The notes: generated from the letters alone by a model not told the origin. A DNA stretch of 54,099 nt from Candidatus Staskawiczbacteria bacterium (GCA_016866675.1 VGLO01000001.1:1-54099); one strand, 5' to 3'; positions 42,180 to 51,448 are shown, numbered from the stretch's first letter. Translations and numbers: made by a program.

Positions 42180-43142
42180 TTATTTTTCTGCCACAAATTC
42201 TGTAAATTCTGCGAGTCTACAGCTAAACCCCCACTCGTTATCATACCATCCTACTACTTTTACTAAGTTTCCATTTACCATAGTTAAGTTGGCATCCAAA
42301 ATGGAAGAATAACTATCTCCCTTGAAGTCCGTGGATACTAACTCTTCCTCTTCTACTCGTAGAATGCCCTTGAAATTCTTGGAAGCTGAAGCTTTTTTAA
42401 AAACCTCATTAACCTCCTCAACTGTTGTTTCTTTTTCAACTACAACAATAACATCTAAACTAGAAACTACTGGCGTTGGTACTCTCATAGAAATACCGTC
42501 TAATTTTCCATTGAGCTCAGGAATCATTTTGCCAATAGCTTTTGCTGCTCCGGTTGAAGTTGGAATAATATTAACGGCTGCAGCTCTAGCCCTTCTTAAA
42601 TCCTTGTGAGGTAAATCAAGTATCTTTTGATCATTTGTATAGCTGTGTACGGTTGTCATAAAACCCTTTTGAATCACAAAGTTGTCATTTAATATCTTGG
42701 CAATGGGGGCTAAACAATTAGTAGTACAGCTTCCCATATCAAAAACATCATCCTTTGAAATATCAAAGCTATCAGTGTTTACACCTAAAACATACCCTGC
42801 TGTATCTTTGCATGGTCCTGATATAATCACCTTTTTAGCTCCCGCCTTAATATGCTTTTCTCCTCCCTCCTTGGTTGTAAATAGCCCAGTGCACTCTAGC
42901 ACAATATCAACTTCCATGCTTTTCCAAGGAAGCTTCTCGGGATCTTTTTCTGCAAAAACTTTTTCTGGTAATTTGCCATCATAAAAACCATAGCTTGAGT
43001 CGTGGCGCAATAGATGCAGAAGTGTTTTATCATCAGTCAAATCATTAATTGCAACTACCTCCATATTTGGATGATTTTCAGAAATTCTGCGATATACCTG
43101 CCTGCCTATTCTACCAAATCCATTTATTGCTACTTTAATCAT
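42180..43142 (-). CDS. gapA: Glyceraldehyde-3-phosphate dehydrogenase, type I
   Basis: The 320-residue enzyme oxidises glyceraldehyde 3-phosphate with NAD. The Rossmann start is VAINGFGRIGRQVYRRI; catalytic Cys139 is in DMGSCTTNCLAP; HSYTNDQKILDLPHKDLRRARAA and the C-terminal VGWYDNEWGFSCRL are canonical. It is followed upstream by glutaredoxin-like and DsbA-like genes with 2-base gaps, an operon that couples glycolysis with thiol redox. The leader (AATAAAT before ATG) has no SD. Confidence 0.97.
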   Translation of the reverse strand: MIKVAINGFGRIGRQVYRRISENHPNMEVVAINDLTDDKTLLHLLRHDSSYGFYDGKLPEKVFAEKDPEKLPWKSMEVDIVLECTGLFTTKEGGEKHIKAGAKKVIISGPCKDTAGYVLGVNTDSFDISKDDVFDMGSCTTNCLAPIAKILNDNFVIQKGFMTTVHSYTNDQKILDLPHKDLRRARAAAVNIIPTSTGAAKAIGKMIPELNGKLDGISMRVPTPVVSSLDVIVVVEKETTVEEVNEVFKKASASKNFKGILRVEEEELVSTDFKGDSYSSILDANLTMVNGNLVKVVGWYDNEWGFSCRLAEFTEFVAEK

Positions 43143-43144
43143 AT

Positions 43145-43375
43145 TTATTTTAGATTTAATAACTCATCCACTCGCTTCTTATCAAAACCAATAACAACAT
43201 TTCCATCAATGTCTATTACAGGTACTCCCATTTGTCCTGAGATTGCCACCATTTTTTCTAGCTCTTTTTCATCTTTTGAAACATCAATATCTTTGTACTC
43301 AATATTTTTTGACTTTAAGTACTCCATTAAAGAATGACAGTAAACACAAGTTGGTGTTGAATAAATTATTACCAT
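43145..43375 (-). CDS. Glutaredoxin-like protein
   Basis: This 76-residue thioredoxin-fold protein of the glutaredoxin/NrdH/YruB type has the active site CVYC (Cys10, Cys13) in YSTPTCVYCHSLMEYLK, the cis-Pro region GQMGVPVIDIDG and FDKKRVDELL at the end. It should reduce disulfides in the cytoplasm, probably fed by the thioredoxin reductase encoded at 46395. It sits between gapA and the DsbA-like gene. Confidence 0.93.
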   Translation of the reverse strand: MVIIYSTPTCVYCHSLMEYLKSKNIEYKDIDVSKDEKELEKMVAISGQMGVPVIDIDGNVVIGFDKKRVDELLNLK

Positions 43376-43377
43376 AT

Positions 43378-44364
43378 TTACTTATTTATAATTTTATCAA
43401 TTTTCTCCTTAAATACTTCAAAGGGAACAGACCCCGAAACCAATTCTCCATTAACAAATGTTGCCGGAGTTCCATCGACTCCTTTTGCAGATCCCTCTGC
43501 CAAATCGTCCTTCACTTTCTTTTCATATTTTGAGGAATCCAAGCAATTGTTAAATTGATTAGCGTTTAACCCAAGTTGTACTGCCCATTGTTTAAACTTT
43601 ACAACACTAAACCCACTTTTTTGATTTGCAAACAGTAAGTCATGATATTCCCAAAACTTTCCTTGCTCTGATGAGCACTCAGAAGCCTCGGCGGCCTTTT
43701 GAGCATTTGGGTGTATATTTGAAAGCGGATAGTGCTTATAAACTAATCTAACTGTATCCTTATATTCAGAAAGAATCCTCTCTATGGTAGGCACATGCCT
43801 TTCGCAAAAAGGACACTCAAAATCAGAAAACTCAACCAATGTCACTGGGGCATTAATATTTCCTTTAATATGATTATCACTAGTTATATTAAATGAAACA
43901 TTTCCTTCCGGCTGAACGCCTGAATTACTAGGTCCTGTCAGTAAATATGCTTGTGGGAAAAATAACTTTCCATCTTTTGTAATATAGCTGTCATAACTAT
44001 TTGTATCAATATTAACCTTAAACTTAATAATTCCGCTTTCCTCTGTTATATTTGAAGCTGTAGCCTTTTGTCCTTGCAATAAATTATTATTTAGGTAATC
44101 AATTGCATTATCTACAGCCTCCTGTCTAGATACTGGGCTAAATGAAAACATTCCACCAGAAGATGAGTTAATAAAAATTAAAACACCTGTAATTATTACA
44201 ACTGCAACAGCAATTGCAATTATTATAAAATTTTTATTAAATCTCATTTTATGTGGCTCAAGCATTTTTGGAGGCTCGTAATTACTCTGGGGTTGAGCTC
44301 TCATTGATTGCTCTGAATCACTGCCTGTCATGTTTCCTGAATTATTTAGTTGATTTTCTTGCAT
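43378..44364 (-). CDS. Membrane-anchored DsbA/thioredoxin-fold oxidoreductase
   Basis: The protein of about 328 residues has a cytoplasmic N terminus (about 1-45), one membrane segment (about 46-65), a spacer domain (about 75-160) and a DsbA-like domain with active site CPFC (Cys184, Cys187) in VEFSDFECPFCERH. KHYPLSNIHPNAQKAAEASE and GTPATFVNGELV (cis-Pro) follow. It probably forms disulfides in exported proteins. I chose ATG 44364 over a TTG at 44385 because only ATG gives a sensible start. Confidence 0.9.
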   Translation of the reverse strand: MQENQLNNSGNMTGSDSEQSMRAQPQSNYEPPKMLEPHKMRFNKNFIIIAIAVAVVIITGVLIFINSSSGGMFSFSPVSRQEAVDNAIDYLNNNLLQGQKATASNITEESGIIKFKVNIDTNSYDSYITKDGKLFFPQAYLLTGPSNSGVQPEGNVSFNITSDNHIKGNINAPVTLVEFSDFECPFCERHVPTIERILSEYKDTVRLVYKHYPLSNIHPNAQKAAEASECSSEQGKFWEYHDLLFANQKSGFSVVKFKQWAVQLGLNANQFNNCLDSSKYEKKVKDDLAEGSAKGVDGTPATFVNGELVSGSVPFEVFKEKIDKIINK

Positions 44365-44431
44365 TATATTTTTTAATCTGCTCAAACATGCAAAACATAT
44401 TTTAACAGAAAAATTTTAATTATTATTAATT

Positions 44432-45097
44432 CTACACCTTGTGATATTTCCCGTCAAATTCATATTTAACCAATCCTGCAAAAGGTATTTCCACCTCGCC
44501 CATTCTTTCTGTGGGAATATTTTCTATACATTTTATAATAGACCTTAATGGATGATGACTTGAAACAACAAGAATATTTTTCCCATTAATCAACTCCTTT
44601 TCAATATATTCTTTAAAAAATGGTACTGTCCTATTATAAACATCCTCCCCACTCTCTCCTTTTGGCGGAGCATCTGTATAGCTTGTTCTCCAAAGCTTCA
44701 CCTGATCTTCTCCATACTTTTTCTTGGTTTCAGCTTTATTTAGTCCTTGAAGCTCACCATAATATCGCTCATTTAACTTTTCAGAAACATAGGTATTCAC
44801 ATCTTTGTCTCCAATATCTTCAAAATTTCCCCATTCTTGCATTTTCCCTCCGTCTAAATTGATAAAAAATGGATATTTTCCATCTTCAAAATTATTGAAA
44901 ATCTCAACAACAGTTTGCATATTTCTCATTAATGGAGAGGTAAACACAATATCAATGGGTTGACCCATGAGTTTTTGAGCAACATCTTTGGATGTTTTTA
45001 AGCTTTCTTTTGCTACTGGTGCATTTGTCCATCCAGCAAAACGATCTTCCATGTTCCATTGTGACTTTAAATGCCTTTGTAAATATAATTTTGCCAT
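44432..45097 (-). CDS. gpmA: Phosphoglycerate mutase (histidine phosphatase family, GpmA-like)
   Basis: The 221-residue protein interconverts 3- and 2-phosphoglycerate. The catalytic His lies in LYLQRHLKSQWNMEDRFAGW; in GpmA this is RHGxSxWN, so Gly and Glu are replaced by Leu and Lys here. ERYYGELQGLNKAETKKKYGE and the second His in VVSSHHPLRSIIKCIENI are conserved. The variant phosphate-loop residues are unusual and could change cofactor use. It is 2 bases downstream of eno, giving consecutive glycolytic steps. Confidence 0.85.
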   Translation of the reverse strand: MAKLYLQRHLKSQWNMEDRFAGWTNAPVAKESLKTSKDVAQKLMGQPIDIVFTSPLMRNMQTVVEIFNNFEDGKYPFFINLDGGKMQEWGNFEDIGDKDVNTYVSEKLNERYYGELQGLNKAETKKKYGEDQVKLWRTSYTDAPPKGESGEDVYNRTVPFFKEYIEKELINGKNILVVSSHHPLRSIIKCIENIPTERMGEVEIPFAGLVKYEFDGKYHKV

Positions 45098-45099
45098 AG

Positions 45100-46311
45100 T
45101 TAAATTTTTTTACTTAATTCTTGCTCAATCTCCAATAATCTGTCGTACTTTACGATTCTTACATCCTTAGTATAGGCTCCTGACTTTATAAATTCAGCTC
45201 CCACACCAACGGCCAAGTCAGCAATAAAGTTGTCCATGGTTTCTCCTGATCGGTGAGAAACCATAATTTTCCAGCCGTAAGACTTTGCCAAGTTTACCGC
45301 CTCAATTGTTTCAGATACTGTGCCAATTTGATTTAGCTTAATAATAATTCCGTTGGCAGCTTTCTTTGATTCCGCCTCTTTAATCATCTTAATATTTGTT
45401 GTTGTTAAGTCGTCTCCAATAATAACAACTTCAGACAATTCTCTGTGTAATTCTTTAAAACCTTCCCAATCACTTTCGGCAAAAGGGTCTTCAATCGAAA
45501 TAATCGGAAACCTTGAAGATAAATCCTTATAAAACTCAACTAATTCATTTCTTGAAAGCTGTTTTCCTTCTTCTACTTCGTACTTTCCACCTCTAAAAAA
45601 CTCTGAGGCAGCACAATCCATAGCAATTCCCACGTCTTTGTGGTCACCAATTGCGCTTTTAATTAAAAGTAATGCCTGTTCTGCGTTTGCAATTTGTGGC
45701 GCATATCCGCCTTCGTCTCCCATTTCAGGTAAATCCCCTTGTTGCTTTAGCAATTCTGTCAGCTTATTAAAAACATCACTTCCTAACTTTAAATTTTCAA
45801 TAAAAGTCTTTTTTTGAGGAACCACCATAAACTCCTGAAATTCCAATTCGTTTTTAGCGTGAGCTCCCCCGTTTAAAATATTAAAGCTTGGCAGGGGCAT
45901 TGAAATTTTATTTCCTGAAATTTCTGAAATGTGCTTATATAAAGAAATTTTCTTTGCAGCAGCTCCCGCTCGGCAAACAGCCATAGAAACAGGCAAAATA
46001 GCATTTGCTCCAAGTTTTGACTTGTTTTCTGTCCCATCTAAAGCCTGCATTAAGTCATCAATTTCTTTTTGGTTTGAAGGATCTTTGCCAATTAGCTTTG
46101 GCGCAATAATTTTATTTACATTATCAATTGCTTTTGAAACTCCCCTTTTATCATCATCTCGCAATTCCAAGGCTTCGTTGGCTCCTGTTGAAGCCCCTGA
46201 TGGACAAGAAGCCACAAAACTTCCCCTATCTGTTTCTAATTCAACCTCAACGGTTGGCTTTCCTCGTGAATCTTTAATTTCTCGCGCAATAATATTTATA
46301 ATTTTACTCAT
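45100..46311 (-). CDS. eno: Enolase
   Basis: The 403-residue enzyme dehydrates 2-phosphoglycerate to PEP. Motifs are IIAREIKDSRGKPTVEVEL at the start, SGASTGANEALELRD, GGAHAKNELEFQEFMVVP, SIEDPFAESDWEGF, VIIGDDLTTTN, IIIKLNQIGTVSETI and MVSHRSGETMDNFIADLAVG. Slightly shorter than the usual 430 residues. It is co-transcribed with the mutase gene. The leader is AT-rich with no SD. Confidence 0.97.
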   Translation of the reverse strand: MSKIINIIAREIKDSRGKPTVEVELETDRGSFVASCPSGASTGANEALELRDDDKRGVSKAIDNVNKIIAPKLIGKDPSNQKEIDDLMQALDGTENKSKLGANAILPVSMAVCRAGAAAKKISLYKHISEISGNKISMPLPSFNILNGGAHAKNELEFQEFMVVPQKKTFIENLKLGSDVFNKLTELLKQQGDLPEMGDEGGYAPQIANAEQALLLIKSAIGDHKDVGIAMDCAASEFFRGGKYEVEEGKQLSRNELVEFYKDLSSRFPIISIEDPFAESDWEGFKELHRELSEVVIIGDDLTTTNIKMIKEAESKKAANGIIIKLNQIGTVSETIEAVNLAKSYGWKIMVSHRSGETMDNFIADLAVGVGAEFIKSGAYTKDVRIVKYDRLLEIEQELSKKI

Positions 46312-46394
46312 TTTATTTTTTAAACTTTATTTATTTTTCTTAATACCATTTTATATATATTCTTAATGTCTGGTATCAGTGAAAGTTAATGTTG

Positions 46395-47315
46395 CTAACT
46401 AACTTTCCTGATATAATTATATGCACTCAAGGCTGCCAAGGCTCCCTGCCCTGAGGCCATGACAATTTGCTTATATCGGGAAACATTACAATCACCGGCT
46501 GAAAATAATCCTGGAGTTTTTGTTTCCAATGTTTCTGAGTTAAATATTACTTCATTTTTTTCGTTTAAGTCAACAAGATTTCCTAAAAAGTTAGTCGATG
46601 GACTATATCCAATTTCTACAAATACTCCGCTCACATCTATTTTTTTCTCCTTCTTATTTGCTCTATCTTCATAATAAATTGCGCTCACAAACACCTTTCC
46701 TTCAATTTTCGTAACCTGTGCATTGGTAATCACCTCAATATTTGGATTTTTGGCCACCAATTCTTGGTTTTCAGCATCGGCATTGGCTTTTTCGCCATAT
46801 TCCAATACTTTTACGCTTTTTACATAGTTAGACAAAAACACGGCGGTTTCAAAACCATTGTTTCCGCCACCAACTACAGCAACGTCTTTATTTTTAAACA
46901 CTGGACCATCGCATAATGAGCAGTAACTTACCCCTTTTCCGGCAAATTCTTCCTCACCAGGCACATGAATAAGCTTTGATTCTGCCCCAGAAGTAACAAT
47001 TACCGAAATTGCCTTGTATTCCTTATCATCAACTGTTTTTACTGAAAATATATTATCGTTTTTTTCAATTCCCACAACTTCTCCAAGTGTTACAGAAAGG
47101 TCATTAGCCTTTAATTGTTTTTTGTATAAGTCAACCAAATCAGGACCAGAGATTTTTTCAAATCCCGGATAGTTTTCAATATCCACTGCTTTTTTTGCAA
47201 CCTGACCTCCAATATCTTTTGAAAGCATCAGAATACTTAATTTTTGGCGAGTAGCATAAACAGCAGCTGATACGCCAGCTGGTCCAGCTCCAATAATAAT
47301 TAAGTCGTACGTCAT
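46395..47315 (-). CDS. trxB: Thioredoxin reductase
   Basis: This 306-residue FAD/NADPH flavoprotein has the N-terminal FAD site LIIIGAGPAGVSAAVYATRQ, NADPH site VAVVGGGNNGFETAVFLSNY, redox pair CSLC in YCSLCDGPVFKNKD (usually CATC) and the C-terminal LFSAGDCNVSRYKQIVMASG. It should supply electrons to the glutaredoxin-like or thioredoxin partners. Its ATG overlaps the stop of the 2-hydroxyacid dehydrogenase gene by 4 bases. Confidence 0.94.
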   Translation of the reverse strand: MTYDLIIIGAGPAGVSAAVYATRQKLSILMLSKDIGGQVAKKAVDIENYPGFEKISGPDLVDLYKKQLKANDLSVTLGEVVGIEKNDNIFSVKTVDDKEYKAISVIVTSGAESKLIHVPGEEEFAGKGVSYCSLCDGPVFKNKDVAVVGGGNNGFETAVFLSNYVKSVKVLEYGEKANADAENQELVAKNPNIEVITNAQVTKIEGKVFVSAIYYEDRANKKEKKIDVSGVFVEIGYSPSTNFLGNLVDLNEKNEVIFNSETLETKTPGLFSAGDCNVSRYKQIVMASGQGALAALSAYNYIRKVS

Positions 47316-48328
47316 TTTACTGTATTGATTGGTTTATTTTTACTAAACGATTGAATATTTTCTACCGTAGTTTCTAAAATTCTTTCTAATGCCTCCTTTG
47401 AATTAAAAGCGTTATGCGGAGTAACAATAACATTTTCTCTTTCCATTAAAACGTGGTTTTGTAGCATCGTTTTTACATCACACTTTTGAGGAAAACCTTT
47501 TGTTAATAATTCTCTCTCGTCTTTTATATAGCACTCCTCTTCTAAAACATCTAATCCAGCTCCTGCTAAGGTTCCATCTTCTAAAGCACCAACTAAGGCA
47601 GAAGTTTCAACAAGACCCCCTCTGGCAGTGTTTACCAAATATGAACCTTTTTTAATTAAGACAATATTACTTGAATTTATTAAGTGATGAGTATTTTTAT
47701 TGTAAGGTAAGTGCAGCGTTATAATATCTGAATTTTTAAGTAGATCTTCAAGAGAAACATATTCAAATCCTAGGTTTTTTGCCAATTTTTTGTCTTTTTT
47801 TGCGTCAAAAGCCACAACATTCATTTCAAAGCCTCTTGCAATTCTAGCCACATGGCTTCCAATATGGCCTGTGCCTACAATTCCTAATGTTTTACCTTTT
47901 AAGTCAAAACCCCTTAAACCATCTGGAATAAAGCCGTTTTCTTTGACGCTTTGTATTGATTTGTGAATTTTTCTTGAAAGGTTAAGAATAAGTCCAAAAG
48001 TATGCTCTGCAACCGTATTTTCTCCATAAGTAGGTACGTTAAAAACTAAAATACCATTTTTTTTTGCTTCTTCAATATCAATATTATCAAACCCTGTTGC
48101 TCTTACTGATATCATTTTTAAGCTTGGTAGGTCTCTTAAAACTTCTTTGCTTAACTGAGAGGATGTAAAAATAGAAATAACCTGACAATCTTCAACAAGA
48201 GGCAATATCTCTCTTTCTAAATTTCCCTCAAAAAATTTTAGCTCAAAACCCGTAAAATGACTTCTCATATATTCTTTTTCCCAGTCTTCAATTTCAAAGA
48301 AAGCAATTTTTAATTTATTACTATCCAT
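47312..48328 (-). CDS. D-2-hydroxyacid dehydrogenase (D-lactate dehydrogenase-like)
   Basis: The 338-residue NAD-dependent enzyme has the NAD site LGIVGTGHIGSHVARIARGF (about 149-168), the catalytic Arg in LVNTARGGLVET, the Glu in the LDVLEEECYI region and the His in IVTPHNAFNSKEAL. The closest functional match by phrase is D-lactate dehydrogenase, which would recycle NADH from GAPDH in a fermenting cell. Substrate choice is inferred. It overlaps trxB by 4 bases. Confidence 0.88.
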   Translation of the reverse strand: MDSNKLKIAFFEIEDWEKEYMRSHFTGFELKFFEGNLEREILPLVEDCQVISIFTSSQLSKEVLRDLPSLKMISVRATGFDNIDIEEAKKNGILVFNVPTYGENTVAEHTFGLILNLSRKIHKSIQSVKENGFIPDGLRGFDLKGKTLGIVGTGHIGSHVARIARGFEMNVVAFDAKKDKKLAKNLGFEYVSLEDLLKNSDIITLHLPYNKNTHHLINSSNIVLIKKGSYLVNTARGGLVETSALVGALEDGTLAGAGLDVLEEECYIKDERELLTKGFPQKCDVKTMLQNHVLMERENVIVTPHNAFNSKEALERILETTVENIQSFSKNKPINTVK

Positions 48329-48343
48329 ATTTATCGAAAAAAA

Positions 48344-49234
48344 CTATTTAAATGTTTTAATGTAATCCTTAAGATCTTTTCCAAAAACTGGGTCTTTCAA
48401 AGACATATACATAAATGACTTTAGCCACTTTAATTTATCTCCGCATTCTAACCACTCACCCTTTACTTCATAACCGTATACCATCTTTCCATCATTTAAC
48501 ATTTCTTCAAACACTTCTCCTAAAATTATTTCTCCCTTGATTGATGGCTTAGATTTTTTTAAATAGTCAAAAACCTCTGGAGTCAAAACATATTTTCCTA
48601 CTATAACGAAATCTGATTTTATTTGATCTGGCTGTGGCTTTTCTATAATTTTCTTGATTTTATAAAGATTATTTGCAATCTTTTCCACAACAACAGATCC
48701 GTATGCTGGTATTTTTTCTCTCGGAAGCTGTTTTAGGGCAATTACAGGAGCATCACAAGTTTGAAAAATATTTATTAATTGGGCTAAAGCCGGAACACTA
48801 GAGTCAATAATATCGTCCCCAAATGAAACTGCTACAGATTCAGAATGTCCCAATCCCCCCATTTTATATGCTTGCAAAAGGGCGTGTCCGTCTCCTAGTG
48901 GATCTTTTTGAACAGCAAAGGAAAACTTAATTCCCTCGAACGTTGAATCAAAATCTTTTAACTCTTTTAAAATCTTATCCTTTTTTCTCTTTATTAAAAT
49001 TTTTTCTAACTCAGGTGAACCCTTAAAATAATTTAATATCATTTTTTGCTTTGGGCTTATAACAAATACAATCTCTTCAATTCCAGAATTCTTAGCTTCC
49101 TCAACAATATATTGAATAACTGGCTTATCAACCAAAGGCAAAAACTCTTTTGAAATAGCCAAAGACAAAGGTAAAAACCTGGTTCCAAGTCCAGCCACCG
49201 GAATAATCACTTTTTTAATGTTTTGTACATCCAT
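48344..49234 (-). CDS. galU: UTP-glucose-1-phosphate uridylyltransferase
   Basis: This enzyme of about 296 residues makes UDP-glucose for envelope sugars. It shows KKVIIPVAGLGTRFLPLSLA with the nucleotide loop, EFLPLVDKPVIQYIVEEAKN, VSFGDDIIDS for the metal Asp, IIEKPQPDQIKSDFVIVGKY and the final GEWLECGDKLKWLKSF. I take ATG 49234; an upstream TTG (49240) is less likely. It lies just upstream of the dehydrogenase on the same strand. Confidence 0.94.
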   Translation of the reverse strand: MDVQNIKKVIIPVAGLGTRFLPLSLAISKEFLPLVDKPVIQYIVEEAKNSGIEEIVFVISPKQKMILNYFKGSPELEKILIKRKKDKILKELKDFDSTFEGIKFSFAVQKDPLGDGHALLQAYKMGGLGHSESVAVSFGDDIIDSSVPALAQLINIFQTCDAPVIALKQLPREKIPAYGSVVVEKIANNLYKIKKIIEKPQPDQIKSDFVIVGKYVLTPEVFDYLKKSKPSIKGEIILGEVFEEMLNDGKMVYGYEVKGEWLECGDKLKWLKSFMYMSLKDPVFGKDLKDYIKTFK

Positions 49235-49275
49235 GGACAATTTTAGTCTATAAATTTAATTAATCCTAAATTATA

Positions 49276-50709
49276 CTACTTAATTTTTTTAAATCTTAAA
49301 AAAGCTGGTATCTCCCATTCTTCTTCCTGCTTTGACTTAGTTTCACTCTCAAGCTCTTCTGCTTTTTGAATCTCCAAAGCACTTCTTCGTAAATTCTTCT
49401 TTAAGCTTAGTGTTTTTTCAGAAATACTTATCTTTTTTGCTTGAAACTCCTCTGTTTTTAAGTTGGCAAATTCCGGCATAAAGTCAACAGATATTGGTAA
49501 TTTTTCCATATTCTGCTTTTCCTTTTTTGCTTTTTTGAAAGATTTTTGGACTTTCAACTTTAAAGGTTTTGCTTTTCTTACTTTTTCTTTTGAAACTACT
49601 GTCTTTTTAGCTATTTTTTCAGGTTGCCCAGAAAAAGGCATGGGCCCCGTCATAAGTAATGTAGTTTTTATTTTATTTTTAAACTTTGCATTCTTTGATA
49701 TTCCAAAAATAATTTTTGCTTTTGAGTTTTTTTCAGAAATTGCCTTACTAATTTTATCAACCTCAAACATGCTAAGATTTTTACCTCCCTCAATATTAAA
49801 CAAAACTTTTTCTGGCAAGAAATGATCTTGATAAAGCTGGTTATGTAAAACACTGGCGATTACCTTTTCTGCCTTATCTGACCCGGAGGCCTCTGCTGTA
49901 TTTAAAAAGGCCAAATTCCCTCTACCTTGCAATATTGCTCTTAAATCTGCGAAGTCAATGTTTATTAATCCAGGACTCTGTATTAAATCAATTAAGCTCT
50001 CCAATGACTCAATTAAATTCTTATTAACCATTGAAAAGGCTTGGACTATTGGAGTGTTTTCATCTATTACTTTAAAAATTCTCTCATTAGGTATTGTAAT
50101 TGAAACATTAAGCAATCTCCTTAATTCTCTTTGAGCTTTTAAGGCTATTTTATGCTTTCCTGACCCTTCAAACTTAAACGGCAAAGTAAAAATTCCAAAA
50201 GTAATTCCACTAAAGTCTTTGGCTGAATCTAAAAATACTTTTGTTGCGCCAGAACCAAGCCCACCCCCCAAACAAGTAATAAAAATCATAATATCTTGAT
50301 CTTTGAATAAATGGGATATTTTTTCTTTTTCTCTTTGAGCAGCTTCCTCGGCCAGCTCAACATTAAGTCCAGTGCCCAACCCATGTGTTAACTCTTGACC
50401 AAAAATAAAATGCTTGATTCCCTTTTTCTTTTTAAAAGATCTGATATCTGTATCGGCTATCACGAAAGTGGCTTTTTCCAAAGACCTACCTATTTCAGAA
50501 ACAATTGACCCACCCCCTCCACCAATTCCAATAACCTTTATCTTTGGCTTGAAAGTTTCTGCCAAAGTTGGAGAATATTCTTTATTTAATTTATTTTCTT
50601 TTTTTGAATTTTTATTGGACAACTTATTTTTTTTTACAAGTAAAATACTCTTCTCAGGCCCTACTGTTTTTTTTACTTTTGGCATATTAGAGATTTTCTT
50701 TTTTTTCAT
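49276..50709 (-). CDS. ftsZ: FtsZ with altered T4 loop and Lys-rich N-terminal extension
   Basis: The 477-residue tubulin homologue forms the division ring. About 50 Lys-rich residues precede the GTPase core. T1 is VIGIGGGGGSIVSEI (about 59-73). The T4 signature, normally GGGTGTG, reads GGGLGSG (148-154). LPFKFEGSGKHKIALKAQRE, SITIPNERIFKV and the T7 loop NIDFADLRAILQGRG with the catalytic Asp are conserved. A long variable linker ends in EEWEIPAFLRFKKIK, the C-terminal peptide that binds FtsA or similar partners. No SD is present. Confidence 0.9.
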   Translation of the reverse strand: MKKKKISNMPKVKKTVGPEKSILLVKKNKLSNKNSKKENKLNKEYSPTLAETFKPKIKVIGIGGGGGSIVSEIGRSLEKATFVIADTDIRSFKKKKGIKHFIFGQELTHGLGTGLNVELAEEAAQREKEKISHLFKDQDIMIFITCLGGGLGSGATKVFLDSAKDFSGITFGIFTLPFKFEGSGKHKIALKAQRELRRLLNVSITIPNERIFKVIDENTPIVQAFSMVNKNLIESLESLIDLIQSPGLINIDFADLRAILQGRGNLAFLNTAEASGSDKAEKVIASVLHNQLYQDHFLPEKVLFNIEGGKNLSMFEVDKISKAISEKNSKAKIIFGISKNAKFKNKIKTTLLMTGPMPFSGQPEKIAKKTVVSKEKVRKAKPLKLKVQKSFKKAKKEKQNMEKLPISVDFMPEFANLKTEEFQAKKISISEKTLSLKKNLRRSALEIQKAEELESETKSKQEEEWEIPAFLRFKKIK

Positions 50710-50727
50710 TAAGCTATTCTACCTTAG

Positions 50728-50949
50728 CTATTTTTTAATTTCAATAATCTTTGTTTTGCTCCAATCCCCTGAAATAATTTCTATAAAATATGATTTTGTA
50801 CCAAAGTAATCTGCCAAAATTTTTATTATTGCTGAATTTGCTTTACCATCAACAGGTCGTTCCTTTACATAAACTACATAATTACTCTCATCTATTTTTT
50901 CTACCCTGTTTTCTTTTGAATTGGTTTTTGCCTTAACTATAATTTTCAT
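50728..50949 (-). CDS. DUF167/YggU-family protein
   Basis: The 73-residue protein starts IIVKAKTNSKENRVEKIDES and carries VYVKERPVDGKANSAIIKIL and IISGDWSKTKIIEI, the typical YggU/DUF167 pattern (KANxxLIxxLA and SGxxSxxKxI). Function in the family is unclear. I use ATG 50949 (MKIIVK) because it matches the family start. It lies 18 bases upstream of ftsZ. Confidence 0.88.
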   Translation of the reverse strand: MKIIVKAKTNSKENRVEKIDESNYVVYVKERPVDGKANSAIIKILADYFGTKSYFIEIISGDWSKTKIIEIKK

Positions 50950-50984
50950 ATTGCATTTTAACAATACATTATTAGTGTTTTTAT

Positions 50985-51018
50985 GTAAAACAAAACCGCC
51001 AATTTCATAGCGGTTTCG
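50985..51018 (-). terminator. Terminator of the Cys-rich membrane protein gene
   Basis: AACCGCTATGAAATTGGCGGTT followed on the minus strand by TTGTTTT. Confidence 0.75.
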
Positions 51019-51022
51019 TAAT

Positions 51023-51361
51023 TTATCTGCAATCCGATGGACAATCTAGGGCACTCTCAATGCAGATGCAATTTAAACTACCATCTTCACACATGCTATT
51101 TTTATCTTGGCAAATACCATCTCCACACTTATCTGAACAAATAATCAACCCCTCTTTAACTTCATTACTAGTTTTTAATTCAATCCCATCAATCCCGACA
51201 TTAGAATCATTTGAGTTGTTTGTTTGATTTTGAGTATTTTTGCTTTCAATAAAATCTAGATTTGTCTCGTTATTCTGAAAGATATAGCTGTATGCCAACA
51301 ACGCACCAATAACCGCTAAAACAATACCAACTATAGATATTAATAAAAATTTTTTATTCAT
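51023..51361 (-). CDS. Membrane-anchored Cys-rich protein (112 aa)
   Basis: An N-terminal membrane segment (about 5-28) is followed by an Asn/Ser-rich linker and a Cys-rich C terminus: CSDKCGDGICQDKNSMCEDG, then CICIESALDCPSDC. The pattern CGDGxC..CPxDC resembles short Cys repeats in secreted proteins, held by disulfides or calcium. The DsbA-like protein at 43378 could oxidise it. Function unknown. Its start codon lies only 3 bases from a tRNA 3' half on the same strand. Confidence 0.75.
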   Translation of the reverse strand: MNKKFLLISIVGIVLAVIGALLAYSYIFQNNETNLDFIESKNTQNQTNNSNDSNVGIDGIELKTSNEVKEGLIICSDKCGDGICQDKNSMCEDGSLNCICIESALDCPSDCR

Positions 51362-51363
51362 AG

Positions 51364-51407
51364 TGGACGAGGAAGGAATCGGACCTTCGACCTCTGTCTT
51401 AGGAGTC
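51364..51407 (-). tRNA. 3' half of a tRNA (Arg CCT-like anticodon loop)
   Basis: The minus strand reads CTCCTAA (anticodon loop, CCT), GACAG, AGGTC, GAAGG, TCCGATT, CCTTC, CTCGTCC, A. No encoded CCA follows. The 5' half is not adjacent; a matching 5' half lies at 51537-51570, on the other side of tRNA-Ile. As it stands it is a partial gene. Confidence 0.7.
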
Positions 51408-51448
51408 TTTGTCTATATATTTCTATATTAACAAATCCTCCATTAATT

